In this document: positions 1 to 11,818 of the stretch, one piece after another
Position numbering within the stretch: position 1 is the stretch's first letter
Layout: each line of letters opens with the position of its first letter
NCBI GenBank assembly: GCA_030998225.1
Contig: JAPYXD010000391.1
Span: 310,001 to 374,000, forward strand
Direction: 5' to 3'
DNA: 64,000 bases
DNA from: Diplolepis rosae
Lineage: Eukaryota; Arthropoda; Insecta; Hymenoptera; Diplolepididae
Program-made: the position numbers and the translations under genes
The notes under the pieces: generated by a model
The model's input: only the letters and a program-made list of their open reading frames with translations
The model's database searches: none
Told to the model about the DNA's origin: nothing

Positions 1-1676
1 CCTTTCCTGAATCCGAACTGGTTTTCCGAGAGCCCGTTCTCCCCGACCAAGAGAGCCTGAAGCCGTTGTAGAATCAACTCCTCCAGAAGCTTCCCCATCA
101 TATCCAATAAGCATATTGGTCTATACGACGAGGCAACCCCTAGAGGTTTGTTGCCCTTCCTCAGCAGGACCAACCTCTGCTTCTTCCAATCTGCGAAGAA
201 CCTCCCCTCCCGAAGACAGGAGTTAAAGGCTTCTAGGAGGATCTCTGGGTACGCCCCGATCACCTCTTTGAGGATCTCGTTCGGCACCCCGTCGATACCC
301 GGCGCTGTATTTGCCTTAAGCCTTCCACCCGCTCTCTTTAGTTCTTCGAGAGTGAAGAGTTCTTCGCGCCGGACACGCAGGAACTTCGGTCCTGTCTTTG
401 GAACGGCTCCACGTGTGGAAAAAAGCTACGCACAATGTACTGGACTCGATCGGGATTATCCAGGCCCGGGGTCTTTCTTCTAGCCACCAATCTCTTGGTG
501 ACTATTTTGAAGGCGAGACTCCATGGGTTCTTCTCGACCTCACCGATCAAGTCTTTCCAGCATTGAAGTCGGCTTTTCTTTATGCCTCGCCTCAAAGCTG
601 TTTTTGCCCCTTTCCATGCCTCGTGCAGCGTAGCATCCCCCTTTGAACGGGTGAATTTTCGCCGCGCTGCGAGGCATTCTCGACGTAGGGCTGTCAACTG
701 GTCGTTCCACCAGTACATCGAACCCTTGGCTTGCCTGCGCTCGCGGCGAGGCATCGAGTAGTCGCAAGACGCGACCACCTTCTGCCTCACCGAGCGCACA
801 GCAGCTTCAAACGACCCAGCAGGGCAGACCCAACCAAGCTCATCGATGAGCCTGGTTTCTTCGAGGTGTTCGCGAAGTCTTTCCCTGCTGAGTCGTCTCG
901 TGTTCCAGGAGGGGCTCCTTCCTTCGCCGCCCCTACACTTATCTACCGCCTGACACCGTAGTTCTAGTGTGAATTCGATGCACCGGTGGTCACTCAAGGT
1001 TATTAACTCGAGGACCGACCAGTCGCTTATCCTTGAAGCGAGGCGAGGTGCGGCAATTGTGAGATCAATTATTGACCCCCCCACTCCTCGTCTGAACGTA
1101 AATTCCCCGCCCTGATTCAAGACGATCAGTTCGTTCCTAGCGACCATCTCGCCAACCAAGATTCCCCTCCTATCTAGGCGGGCTTCACCCCACTCGGGCG
1201 ACTTACTGTTGAAGTCACCCCCTATGAGGGATCGCCCGATGGCCTCACGGAGGCTTTCCTCAAGGAGGAGGATCTGGGTCTCAGACATCGAAGGGACCGC
1301 CGGGGGAGAAGTAGCAGCTGTACACACGCACATCCGCCACCTCCACCCAGACGAACCCTGCGTCGGTCTCCAGAAAGTCCCCGACGCCCAAATCAGGGTT
1401 ACAAACAAGGATGCCGGCCCTCCTTGATGCATCCTGATACCAATCAGAGTTATCGGACCACTTGTACTGCTCACTAATGAGCAGCACATCAGCCCCCCTC
1501 TCCCTGGCAGTCTGCATCAGGAGGTCCTGGGCATCCTTCCCCCTTCCGAGGTTGAGCTGCAGAAACTTCAATTCCTGCCTCTCAACCTCCGAAGCTCTTC
1601 CCGGAAGACCGGGCAGGAGCCGCTCCCCGACACATGGGCGACATCTTTTTCGCCCCTGTCTGCGCATGACAGGCAC
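1..1676 (-). pseudogene. R1-clade LINE ORF2 (endonuclease + reverse transcriptase, 3' part outside window)
   Basis: Polyprotein of a non-LTR retrotransposon that nicks target DNA and primes reverse transcription on it. Read from high to low coordinates, the apurinic-type endonuclease starts near 1580 (LKFLQLNLGRG) and continues through GDFNSKSPEWG and the LSDHRCIEF block. A linker with YWWNDQL follows, then the start of the RT domain near 340 (GIDGVPNEIL, SSYRPICLLDMMGKLLE, LSENQFGFRK), cut by the window edge. The frame changes twice: around 1280-1300, and in an A run at about 420-425. The second shift returns to the first frame, so the indels compensate but break the protein. It overlaps ORF1 by about 110 bp, as is usual in R1-clade elements. 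GC content is well above the surroundings. The domain content is clear; the exact family (TRAS, Waldo, R1-like) is not resolved. Confidence 0.9.
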
Positions 1677-2309
1677 CTTGGTGGCGCCTTACAAGTCCTG
1701 GCCAAGTGTCCCGTGGCGCCGCATCTCCAACAGGCGTTTTTCCTGTCGGGGTTGCTGCAGCCCCGGGACCCGTGGCCGTACCCAAGGCACCTGAAGCACC
1801 GGGCAACTTCCAGGTGCTCGCGAATGCGGCACTCTACCCACCCGATCCTCAACTTGCCTAGCTGAAGCAGACGCGCGGCGTCTGCCTCAGCTAGCCGGAT
1901 GACTGCAGTCTTCACCCCACCAAAGCGGGTGAAGAGCCTGCAGGACCCCTCAAAAGCCGGTCTGCCCAATGCCAAGCACAGGGCAGACACAACCTCTTCT
2001 TTTTCAACGGTCTCGTCGAGGTCCCTAATTTTGAGGGACCTCGTCGAGACCAGGGCTGAAATTTGCGCCCTTTCCCCTAACGCCAGGTCGAGCTCCTTTC
2101 GGGCAGGGTCCTCCGCCCTTTTCTCCTTTTTATTTTCTTTTTTCTTTTTTTTTCTTTTTTTTGTGACCACATGCCAGTCCCCTTCTTTATTTGGGGGCTG
2201 GCTCGGGGCTACCTCGGCATAAAAGGGCGAAGAGCCACCCTTCCCCCTCTTGGGAGTTTTTTCCAGAGGGGGAGAGGGCGCAGATCTTTTTTCGCCCTTC
2301 GCCTGATTT
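1568..2309 (-). CDS. R1-clade LINE ORF1 (Gag-like nucleic-acid binding protein), 5' truncated
   Basis: Nucleic-acid chaperone and RNP protein of the same LINE. Three zinc knuckles lie near the C-terminus: CFRCLGYGHGSRGC, CWRCGATGHLARTC and a CLSC...H...C motif. Upstream is a lysine-rich tract (about 2115-2165, a run of Lys/Glu/Asn codons) after GDWHVVTKK. The frame stays open upstream of the first possible start all the way to the junction near 2306-2309, with no ATG. The element therefore seems truncated inside ORF1 where it meets the inverted repeat of the neighbouring DNA transposon. The stop at 1568 falls inside ORF2. Confident as an R1-clade ORF1; it is probably not a complete protein. 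Confidence 0.88.
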
Positions 2310-3039
2310 TTTTTAAAAACTGTACAAATTTCAAATATGAATAAGTCAAAATCTACTGATTATCAGTGAAATTTGACTGATTTAAATAACTAAAAACAGG
2401 TTACTGTGAATCAGTCAAGTTTCACTGATTACTTCAGTGAAAAGTAACTGATTTAACAGTGAAAAATATTGTTTCCACTGATGATTCAGTGAAAAGGCAA
2501 ATCACTGATTCAATCAGTGAAAATTTGACTGATTCAGATTTAGAGTGTATATAAATTTCAAATATAAAGTGCACTCTGTACATTAATCAAACAAATATAG
2601 AAGATGAATATTTTAATAAATATTCCTAAATATTATTGGAATATGATACATATCGATTTAGAAAAACTTCTTCAAAGTACTCAGACATTTTTCTTATTTT
2701 ACGACATTTTTGCACCATGTTTGACCTTTGGGTAGGATTCAAGAAAACAATTGTAGACATACTTTCATTACTTAGTAAAATACTATGAAGACTTGCTTTT
2801 TAAATTAAAGCGAAAACTTTTAAAACCTTTAACAATCGGTTGCATAGATTCTGCTCTAATCTTGGACGCAATTAGAGAAATAGGTTTTTTTTGCTTTTTT
2901 TAGATCTAGTTTTTGCCTTAAACATAAAAGAAAGAAAACACATTTGAAATATTAAAATAAAAAAGCTGGTTCATTCTTAGAGAATCCCAAATATTCTGAA
3001 ATAAAACTCCTTTCCACACCACCACGGAGGTAGAGTTTA
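2308..3039 (+). repeat. Left long TIR of the hAT-like element
   Basis: Reverse complement of 5800-6530. Positions 2350-2545 are packed with alternating CAGTGA, TCACTGATT and TGACTGATT motifs (about a dozen). The inner border is at GGAGGTAGAGTTTA, after which the two arms diverge. Confidence 0.88.
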
Positions 3040-3379
3040 AGGCTCGTTTTTTTTACGTGGTATCCCCTGTAGGCCTAGTCCACGTCCTACGAAACGAAAA
3101 GGGTTTTTGCTTTCAAGCAAAAAGAAAAAAGGAAAAAAATGAAGCAAAGTGGTAAAAAACGCTACAAATGTAGCCCGTACTTCAGGCTTGCCTCTATCAA
3201 ATGCCAGTATACGTCGAACAAAAATGTTTTGTTTTAAATCAAATAATGAAGAAGTTTGATTAATTCGGGATGATTTGGGGTGCTTGATTATTGTGAGTCC
3301 CCTTGCCTCTCACTTATGCCCAAAGCGTGATATTACTCAATTTCAGTATGTTTTCTTACTCACAAAATAATAATTAAAA

Positions 3380-5052
3380 CTAAACAATTTCCATACCCGA
3401 GGCACGCGAAGAAAGGAATAAAGAACGTATCTCTGATATAAGAAATAAAATGTCATTATTTTGTGAGTAAGAAAGGGGTTTGAAATTGATTAACGCCATG
3501 CCTTGGCCATTAGAATTAATCCTCTCCTTCGTGAGCGAAGAGCGACAAACCACTTTCCCTATCACTTTCTCCCATCTCATATAGATTTTCGGTTATTAAT
3601 TGCAAATGCTTCGAAGTGATGCTTGTTGTTCTGGCTGTTTCAGCTCTCGCCTTTAGGGCTGATCGAGTAACACAAATTGAGTTGACCGTCCTGTTTCCTA
3701 AGCGAATTCTTTTGGGAGTTTTCGCGTAAATTTCAAAAATAGGAAATATGCGGGTGTCAAAGGATTCTGCATTTTTCCTAACAAGTCTTTGGCCTTCTCT
3801 ACCTTCTCAGATACGAGGACCATAAGATACTGAAGAATAACTTCCCAATTCTTTATTATAATATCTATGCATCGATAGCGGACAAGCCAGCGAGTTTCAG
3901 AATGACTAGGAATTTTTTAATATTCATTTCCTAATTCCAAAACAATCGATCGAAAAATAGCCGTTCGCTTGGAGCTAGCATTAAGAAAAGCTGGCAAATC
4001 TTTGATTAAATCCTCTACATCTGGGATTGTGGCACAAGCATATTTTGCTACAATTGCTGACGAATGCGAGACACACGGGAAAACAATTAAACGGGGACAT
4101 TTTCCTTTAATTTTGTTTTAAATTAGGACCTATTGCCAACCATCACCTGTGCATTATCACAAGCTAAGGCACAGATATTAGATAAAGGGATTTTCTGCCC
4201 GGACAATGCTTTTTCGAACGCATCAAAAATTTTAGAGGCAGAACAATCCGAAGCATTTACATTAATAAGCTGGAGCAATTCCACCCTGACAGAAAATGTC
4301 GTTGGCTCCACATATCGAACCATTAATGACAGCCACTTTTCTAGAGTCCTGTCGGTCGTTTCGTCTTCGTACACTGAAAATGATTGCTTACGCAAAATAT
4401 TTGCCATGCGATCAGTTTCAGCAGCACATACGACGTTATTTACAACTAGGACCATTTTAGTGTGGCTCAATCTAACGTCTTTTAAAACATAAGGTTCCAT
4501 ATCTTGGAAAAGTCCTATCAATTCTGATGAAATCGCGAATGGTAAATTATGCTCTACGAAAAATGTACTAATCCTAATCTCTGCTTCTTGTACTTTCTGT
4601 TTGAAAGTAACACTTTCCGGAATCGTGGAATTTGTGAATTCTGAAGCAGACGAAATTGCTACACAAGGTTCAACACTGTAAGAATTGGCAGTTACATTAG
4701 AAGAATTTTCACTTACTACTCCATAACATTCTAATTTATTTGAAAACTCTTGCATCTTTCTGAGTGATAAAGATGCTTCATGCTTTTCAATTTCCGATTT
4801 GCCACATAGCAACGTTTTATTGCAAATTTTGCAATGAAATCTTGTTTCATCTGCTAATGTAACCACCCACTCTCTCCACGACGGAAATTCCTCAACCCAT
4901 CCCAACTGAAAGTTTTTTGCATTTTTCATGACTTTTCTAGCGGGTTGACATTCGTTTGAACCAGAGTTCAAACGGTGGTCAACCTTCGTTTGAACCTGGC
5001 TGTCCTTCAAAACACTCGAATTTGGGTCAACCGGATTACTCATTGTGAACAA
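3380..5052 (-). pseudogene. hAT-superfamily transposase, degraded
   Basis: Cut-and-paste transposase. The N-terminal 309 codons (5052 down to 4123) are open. They hold a BED-like zinc finger (FHCKICNKTLLCG...KHEAS, about residues 70-95) and the hAT core block FSVYEDETTDRTLEKWLSLM followed by VRYV. Just after the stop the coding signal continues in another frame: FPCVSHSSAIVAKYAC, DLPAFLNASSKRTAIFRSI and HSETRWLVRYRCID, which match the CxxH and STRWLS-type blocks of hAT/SCAND3-like transposases. Further stops interrupt it before a last fragment near 3380-3580. It lies between the two long TIRs and shares their fate. The truncations and frameshifts mean it cannot encode an active enzyme. Confidence 0.78.
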
Positions 5053-5799
5053 TAAATTATACGACGAAGGAAAACAGAATTATTTGAAAAGAATTAATAA
5101 GATGAAAAGTCGATAAAATTGAGCGAATGTGAATAATTTGTAATCTGCACACAAATTAAGTTTCACAAAATAAACTTACCCACAAGCATCAAACAATAAC
5201 GTACGTAAGAGCACTCACGTATCACCAAATAATAATATAATATTCTTACTTTTGCCGTTTTCAATAAGGAATTACGATAAAAATATGAAGAATTCACACT
5301 CTTGCCTTCTCAAATAACGCATAAAGCGAGAATCAAGTATATCTTAGAAGAAATCAAAAGAAGGTTGCTATTATTATTTGTTTTCGTCTCCAATTTGACC
5401 TCTATACCGTTCGTTTGCAATTTAAAACATTGGTAACTTTTTGGCTATTAATCTGATTGAGCTACAACTTTTCAGAAAACTTTCTTTACTAAAGTATTAA
5501 AATTTTTCTCCTGTAGATAGTTTCAGAAAATGTAGACACTTAATACAATATTAATAAAATCGTAAAATTCTGAAAATTTGTTAAGCTAGCGCGAGTGGAA
5601 GTAGAGAAAACAATTTTTTTTTTAAATGTACTACTCCCAATTACTTGAAAAATTAGAAGTTTTAAAAATTTTTGCAAAAGGAAAAACGATGTGCCTTGAA
5701 AGTGTGTACAAGTCCTTGAAATTCAAATTCGAACGATTTTTATAATTAATTACGAAAAAATTTATTTGGAGTACATAAAATTTATTGAACTATTACTAG

Positions 5800-6530
5800 T
5801 AAACTCTACCTCCATGGTGGTGTGGAAAGGAGTTTTATTTCAGAATATTTGGGATTCTCTAAGAATGAACCAGCTTTTTTATTTTAATATTTCAAATGTG
5901 TTTTCTTTCTTTTATGTTTAAGGAAAAAATCAGATCTAAAAAAAGCAAAAAAACCTATTTCTCTAATTGCGTCCAAGATTAGAGCAGAATCTATGCAACC
6001 GATTGTTAAAGGTTTTAAAAGTTTTCGCTTTAATTTAAAAAGCAAGTCTTCATAGTATTTTACTAAGTAATGAAAGTATGTCTACAATTGTTTTCTTGAA
6101 TCCTACCCAAAGGTCAAACATGGTTCAAAAATGTCGTAAAATAAGAAAAATGTCTGAGTACTTTGAAGAAGTTTTTCTAAATCGATATGTATCATATTCC
6201 AATAATATTTAGGAATATTTATTAAAATATTCATCTCCTAAATTTGTTTGATTAATGTACAGAGTACACTTTATATTTGAAATTTGTATACACTCTAAAT
6301 CTGAATCAGTCAAATTTTCACTGATTGAATCAGTGATTTGCCTTTTCACTGAATCATCAGTGGAAACAATATTTTTCACTGTTAAATCAGTTACTTTTCA
6401 CTGAAGTAATCAGTGAAATTTGACTGATTCACAGTAACCTGTTTTTAGTTATTTAAATCAGTCAAATTTCACTGATAATCAGTAGATTTTGACTGATTCA
6501 TATTTGAAATTTGTACAGTTTTTAAAAAAA
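5800..6530 (-). repeat. Right long TIR of the hAT-like element
   Basis: Inverted partner of 2308-3039. It starts at TAAACTCTACCTCC and ends at GTACAGTTTTTAAAAAAA. It has the same CACTGAT-rich outer segment (about 6300-6500). Confidence 0.88.
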
Positions 6531-8365
6531 TCCGAAACTTTTTGAATTTAGTAGTTTATTTATAAAATTTGAGAATGTTGTAGTTGATATTTCTATATAG
6601 AACTTTAAGCATTTATGGACATAAAATTTCATTTAAAGTTTCTTCTATCGGTATTCAAAACTTTCAACAATTTTGCAAGATCAGTCAAATGCAAAATTTG
6701 ACAGAGTATCTAATCAAAATATTTACATTTATTTTTTTAATATTTTGAAAATAATTCGACTAAAATAATTATTAATAAGATTTTGTAACATTGTGGGAAT
6801 ATTGGAACGCTGCATGATTAAATTTTGAGTACAATTTTCAATTAATGAATGTTTAAAGAATTGAGTGAAAGCATCAATTAAAAAATATTTTTACTTTATA
6901 AATTTGATTAAGTGCAGTAATAAGAAAATTTTGACTTTCTATAAAACATTTCATTTATCTGATTAAAATTCTGTGCATACGTCACTAAAACGTAAGATTA
7001 AAAAACTTTAAACTGCTTTTACCATCAATCTATGAATGTGGATTTTAAACCGTAATTTAATGTGTCTTATTTTTTTTTGATAAAATATTTTTAACATAAT
7101 TTTTTGCTTAAAGTAGCCGATTTACTCGATTAAAAATTGGTCAACTTGTATATTTCAAAATTCTGTAATAAAAGTATTTTCATATTATGTTTTTGTATCC
7201 TATGCGTAGAATTTTAATTTTAAAATTGAGATTTCTCACAAAGAAGAAAGATTGTCTTATTAAAGCAGTTTATTCCCAGAAATTAAAAATCATTTACTTA
7301 ATATTTCGATTCCAAACATTGAATATTTATTGACTTTGAATAAAACAGAAAAAAAAATTTTATGAAGTTTTAAAATCTTTTTACAATGTTACGAATTGGG
7401 CCGAATTTAGAATTACGAAATCTTTCATTAGGAAAAGAAAAAGTCACTCACATGAAATAAACTTCTGTAAGAATTATCAAGATTGAAGAGATGTTAAAAT
7501 ATTTGAAAAATAATGCAATTGTAAAATTGCAATTTATATCAATATTTGACAAATTTTTAGCTTTCTCAATCAAAGCATTATCCGGAAATTTTTAGTTCCT
7601 ATAAATGATGGAATATTGATCAATTTCTTGAATGTTCATACATTAAAAAAATATCGAATTAGAGAATTATATGCAAAGTATTTTCCATTAAGAAGACATA
7701 AACATGACATAATGAGTTTTATATCTACATTTTCAGCTTACTTTTTTGTGGCTTAAGCACACATTTTGAATTCGAAATACAAAAATGCTCTACAGAGTTG
7801 AAGTATTTCCTGAATCAATTATTATTGATCCTGAATTCTATTGGAAAATTTGTTGTTTACTGTTCAAATCTTACTACGATTTCAGACGGACAGACAAATT
7901 AAGAACTACAAAATATTTCATCCAAAAGATTGCACTCCTCCATAAAATCTTGTCAAATTGTAACAAGATTTGAACACTTCGAACGAACATTTTTATGTAA
8001 AATTTAAAGTTGATTGATATTTATATGTTAATATGGAAATACCAATAAACACATATTTTAGCTTTTTAAGTTTTGGAATGAAAAGTTTGTGCTTAGGCTA
8101 CAAAAATGTGAGATGAAAATATTTCTAACATATAACTGAAAATATAAATTATGAACTTGAATTTTATGTTCATTTTATCTTGATAGAAAATATTGTTCTA
8201 ATTGAAAAATTGTTAAATGTACAAAATTAGTAAGAAGTATATAAATTTGAATGGAAAATTATATATTGATTCAAATTTTATACATTTATTGTCACTAAAT
8301 TTCACTGAAAGTTTATTTTTGAAGTGTTGAAATCCTCATGAAATTTTCCAAGATCATACTGATGC
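6531..8365. other. AT-rich DNA without recognisable genes
   Basis: Strongly AT-rich. Only short random-looking ORFs (for example 62 codons at 7785) with no motif, no splice-consistent exon and no clear repeat structure. Nothing supportable seen. Confidence 0.6.
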
Positions 8366-9000
8366 AGCGTGTAGCAGAGCCGACACACTGACACGCCACG
8401 TTTGCATGTGTTTCTCCCAGATGGGAACGTGGTGGGGGCCGAAAAATCCCACGTTCTGGAGACACTTTCTTCAAGAAATTGAAGAAAAGTATTATTTCTT
8501 GAACTATATACTTCGTAAATTCAAATTCGTCGTCTGCTTCGCGCCTCTTTTGCACGTACTCGAGAAAAATACAATTCTTAATTTCGACTCGATAAACGAA
8601 AGCGTGAAATCTAAAAATAACTTGAAAACTCAAGCATTGTAACGAAGTCCGTCTTCGTGCACCTTCGGCTTTACACGAAGCTGGTGACCGCAGCGTGTAG
8701 CAGAGCCGACACACTGACACGCCACGTTTGCATGTGTTTCTCCCAGATGGGAACGTGGTGGGGGCCGAAAAATCCCACGTTCTGGAGACACTGCCGCATT
8801 GATCCCAGAACGTGGGAGCTGGCGGCCCCCACCACGCTCCCATGTGGGAGCACACACAATCAAGCGCGCCGTGTCGGTGTGTCCCCACTTCCTCGCTTCG
8901 ATTTCACGCTTTCGTCTGTTGAGCCAAGATCGAAAATTATGCTTTTGTCGACTTCGTGTCAAAGTGGCGCGAAGCAGAGGACAAATTTAAAATCACCAAA
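8366..9000. repeat. Foldback/MITE-like element with a duplicated GC-rich arm
   Basis: A ~100-bp block (GTGTAGCAGAGCCGACACAC to TTCTGGAGACACT) occurs twice in direct orientation, at about 8366-8466 and 8694-8793. Immediately after the second copy, 8806-8885 is its imperfect reverse complement (CCAGAACGTGGGAGC ... GTGTCGGTGTGTCC). The pairing continues outward: GAAAGCGTGAAATC near 8600 with GATTTCACGCTTTC near 8905, and CTGCTTCGCGCC near 8535 with GGCGCGAAGCAG near 8970. The whole would fold as a long hairpin centred near 8797. ORFs here are shadows of the repeat. Confidence 0.75.
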
Positions 9001-10100
9001 TATATCATTTAAGATATTACCTTTCTTTCTTTGATATTATTAAAAACATTCACCTATAATGAATATCCAAACATTTTATTTTGAATTTTAGGATGATTTA
9101 AAGACTTAAAAAATGATTTTCTATTGAAATTTAAACTCAATAAATTTTCAGTTTCAAAAAAAAATATCAATTTCAATATTTTTTAGCTATGCAAATCAAA
9201 TAGTTCGATTAGAAAATTATGTAGAGAATATTATATATTAAGGAATGAAAAATTATGATATTGGAGTTTAAAAAATAAAATATTAAAATACTTAAGTAAT
9301 ACATAAATCATATCTAATTATACACTCGAAATTATATAGTAGAGTTTCTTCTCTGGTATAAGGCAACATTGACAAAAGTTTCATTCAAATAAAATACTCA
9401 GAAAACTAATACGTAATATTATTCACATATGAATTTCATTATAAAACTGTGAATAAAAGGTTTCAGTATTCAAAAAAACCAAAATTACATCCAAATTTGC
9501 ATACAAAATTACACTTTACGATTTCTCTTATATAAAATACAAATATAAAATATTTATTTCGAATAATATAGTTTTTAAAAAATTTTATAGTACGTGAATC
9601 AACTATATCAATTACAAAATTAAGTGGAAAATATTTTATTTAGAAAAAATAAGAAATAAGAAATTAAGGTTAAGAATCTACATTCCTAATTACATGGTGA
9701 TAGTAGGTAAAAATGTTAACTATTTTAATCAGAAAATTCTTAATTTTCGTAGATTTTTCAATTTTTTAATTAAAAATCTATGCATAGGCCACAAAAACGC
9801 GAGGTGAAAATTTTGAATCATCAGCTACAATTTCTAGGCAACAGAAATTTTAATTCGATTGTGGTAGGGCCCTAGCTGTTTTGCCCTGCCAGTCATCAGG
9901 TGCTGATCCACTTTTTCAAAAATGTGCAATAAGACAAAAGCAAAAAAAATAGTTCTAATTATTTTTATTTATTTATTTTCATTTATTTATTATTTTATTT
10001 ATTTCTCTGAATGCAATGTATAAATAATAATTTTTCAGAAATTTTGGAAAACATGTCGTCTTAATTATATAATGTCCGTAAATTAATAGTATTCATTAAC
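9001..10100. other. AT-rich DNA with one dispersed ~180-bp repeat copy
   Basis: No gene seen. About 9410-9540 (ACTGTGAATAAAAGGTTT ... GCATACAAAATTAC) resembles the degenerate tandem unit at 16190-16690. Confidence 0.4.
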
Positions 10101-10109
10101 AATCGTATT

Positions 10110-10165
10110 AGAATGGTCAAGGTAATTGGCTGATACGCAGCATATGCGAGTTCAAACCCCTGCAC
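10110..10165 (+). repeat. tRNA-like SINE head candidate (A and B boxes)
   Basis: TGGTCAAGGTAATTGG fits a pol III A box loosely, and GTTCAAACC about 37 bases later fits the B box (GWTCRANNC). No foldable full cloverleaf was established, so this is more likely a tRNA-derived SINE or decayed tRNA than a functional tRNA gene. Confidence 0.3.
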
Positions 10166-10169
10166 TTCC

Positions 10170-11815
10170 AAAAATTTTTACATTCTCATCATGGATGAGA
10201 AGGTATTGGTTTAATGTAAAAAATGACTTTCGAAATTTTCATAAAATCGTTACGTTTTGAGACCCCTGAGTTCGTTTCAAAAAGATCTACAAATTTTGTT
10301 TCACACAGTTTCTGAAAAAACATATATTTTTCGTTTCAATTCCAAAAAATACGATTTAAATTTAAAAAGTCCATTTTTTACACAAAATATGTGAGATACA
10401 AAGAAAAACGTTTAGATGAAAAATTTTTTGCCGAAATAAGGTCTACAAATTCTCATTAAGACATTTCGGGACAGGATGTATATTTTATGTTTTGATTTTT
10501 AATATTTAAAAAATTCGATTTTTTTCACCAAAATATGTGAGATACGAAATAAGCGTTTTGTTCTGCAAAATCGTTTCCTTAAATAAAGTCTACGATTGTT
10601 CTTCCTTTTTGAGATATTTGGAATAAAATAAATAAATTATTTTAATCATGTAATTTATTAAAAAGTTACTGAAATGTATGCAGAAAATCGAGCGCGAAGC
10701 ATGAGTGTCATGATGAGAATGTGTTCCTTAAGGCCGATAGAGCCTTAAGTAAATTGAATTTCCTGTTTCACTTGAACTGAAAAATAAATTTAGTGAATTT
10801 GAGAAAACGAGTAATTTACATCATCTTTAATATTATAAAATTGGTTTGAGCTTCACTGTTACATCCCGTAAAAATTAACAAAATTTAAAATCGCGCCTAC
10901 AGCAAGGCAACCCGGCATACAAACAGGCGATTGACGAACGTAAATCACGTCACTGCGATGATAACTACTTGTCGATAGGATAATAACCTGAGATCGACAA
11001 GGCAGTTGAATTGCATAAAATAGGAAAACTACCTTTCCGTCGGTAATGTAGAAAACCAAGCCAATAAAACATTAATAATTATTTAACGAAAATAACAATA
11101 ATATTCATTATTGTTAAGAACAGCCGTTGAATGATTATAATAATAATAATCAAACAATAGCACATAATAATCAGCGATAACCAATAATGGATAATCAATC
11201 ACATTATTGGGGATCCGCAAACTAGCTTAAATAATATCTCAAAATATAGACACTAAAGATCATGTATTTCATAAATACTATAAGAATCTTATCCAAGGTA
11301 TGAAATAATAGATGAGTCAGTGCAATTATAACCTAGTACAATTGCACCCACCTGTCAACATATATACATATGCACAAGGCATTCAATCATATAATTAATA
11401 TAATAATGTGCCATTTATTTCTTAAACCTCTTTGCATGCAATGAAGCGGTCAAATCACTATTTATGGTTAAGGAATTTATAGGTTATCTATAATAAAAGT
11501 ACAGAAAAAATTAGTCGCTTCAAATTTGACTTACTGATGTCAAAAACTCTTGGACATAGAGTTTTGCAAGACGCAGTGGCAGAAACTTTCACAGACTTTT
11601 ATCAAATATCATGTACAATTTTTCAAGTATTTATAATTCTAATTTCTGTGAAAAGTAGCGAAAAATTTTTAAAAATAATGCATGAAGCTTGAAGACATGG
11701 CGAGGATAAAACTTTCATATTATGCCTAACAATAACTTGTATGTCATCCCGACTTACTGAACTACTTTAGCTTTTGAATGATTTGTATCATAATTCGTAT
11801 ATAAATTTCGAAATG
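10170..11815. other. AT-rich intergenic DNA
   Basis: No supported gene. A 66-codon minus-strand ORF at 10859-11059 has no recognisable motif or exon borders. Some locally repeated T-rich phrases (AAAATATGTGAGATAC at about 10385 and 10535). Confidence 0.5.
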
Positions 11816-11818
11816 TAT

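Larger units (their letters stand above)
2308..6530. mobile_element. hAT-like DNA transposon with ~730-bp terminal inverted repeats
   Basis: Two inverted copies of about 730 bp (2308-3039 and 5800-6530) bracket a decayed hAT-type transposase on the minus strand. The copies align along their whole length with only scattered differences. The outer end reads T-run, AAAAACTGTAC, AAATTTCAAATATGAA on both sides. Typical hAT elements have TIRs of only about 10-30 bp, so these arms are exceptional. The left end touches the LINE at 1-2309 and the right flank is AT-rich DNA, so no target duplication can be read. The outer 200 bp of each arm carry many CACTGAT/ATCAGTG-type motifs. Confidence 0.75.

Noticed and set aside
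148..961. Plus-strand ORFs over the LINE at 1-2300
   Set aside because: Antisense shadows of a GC-rich, clearly coding minus-strand LINE.
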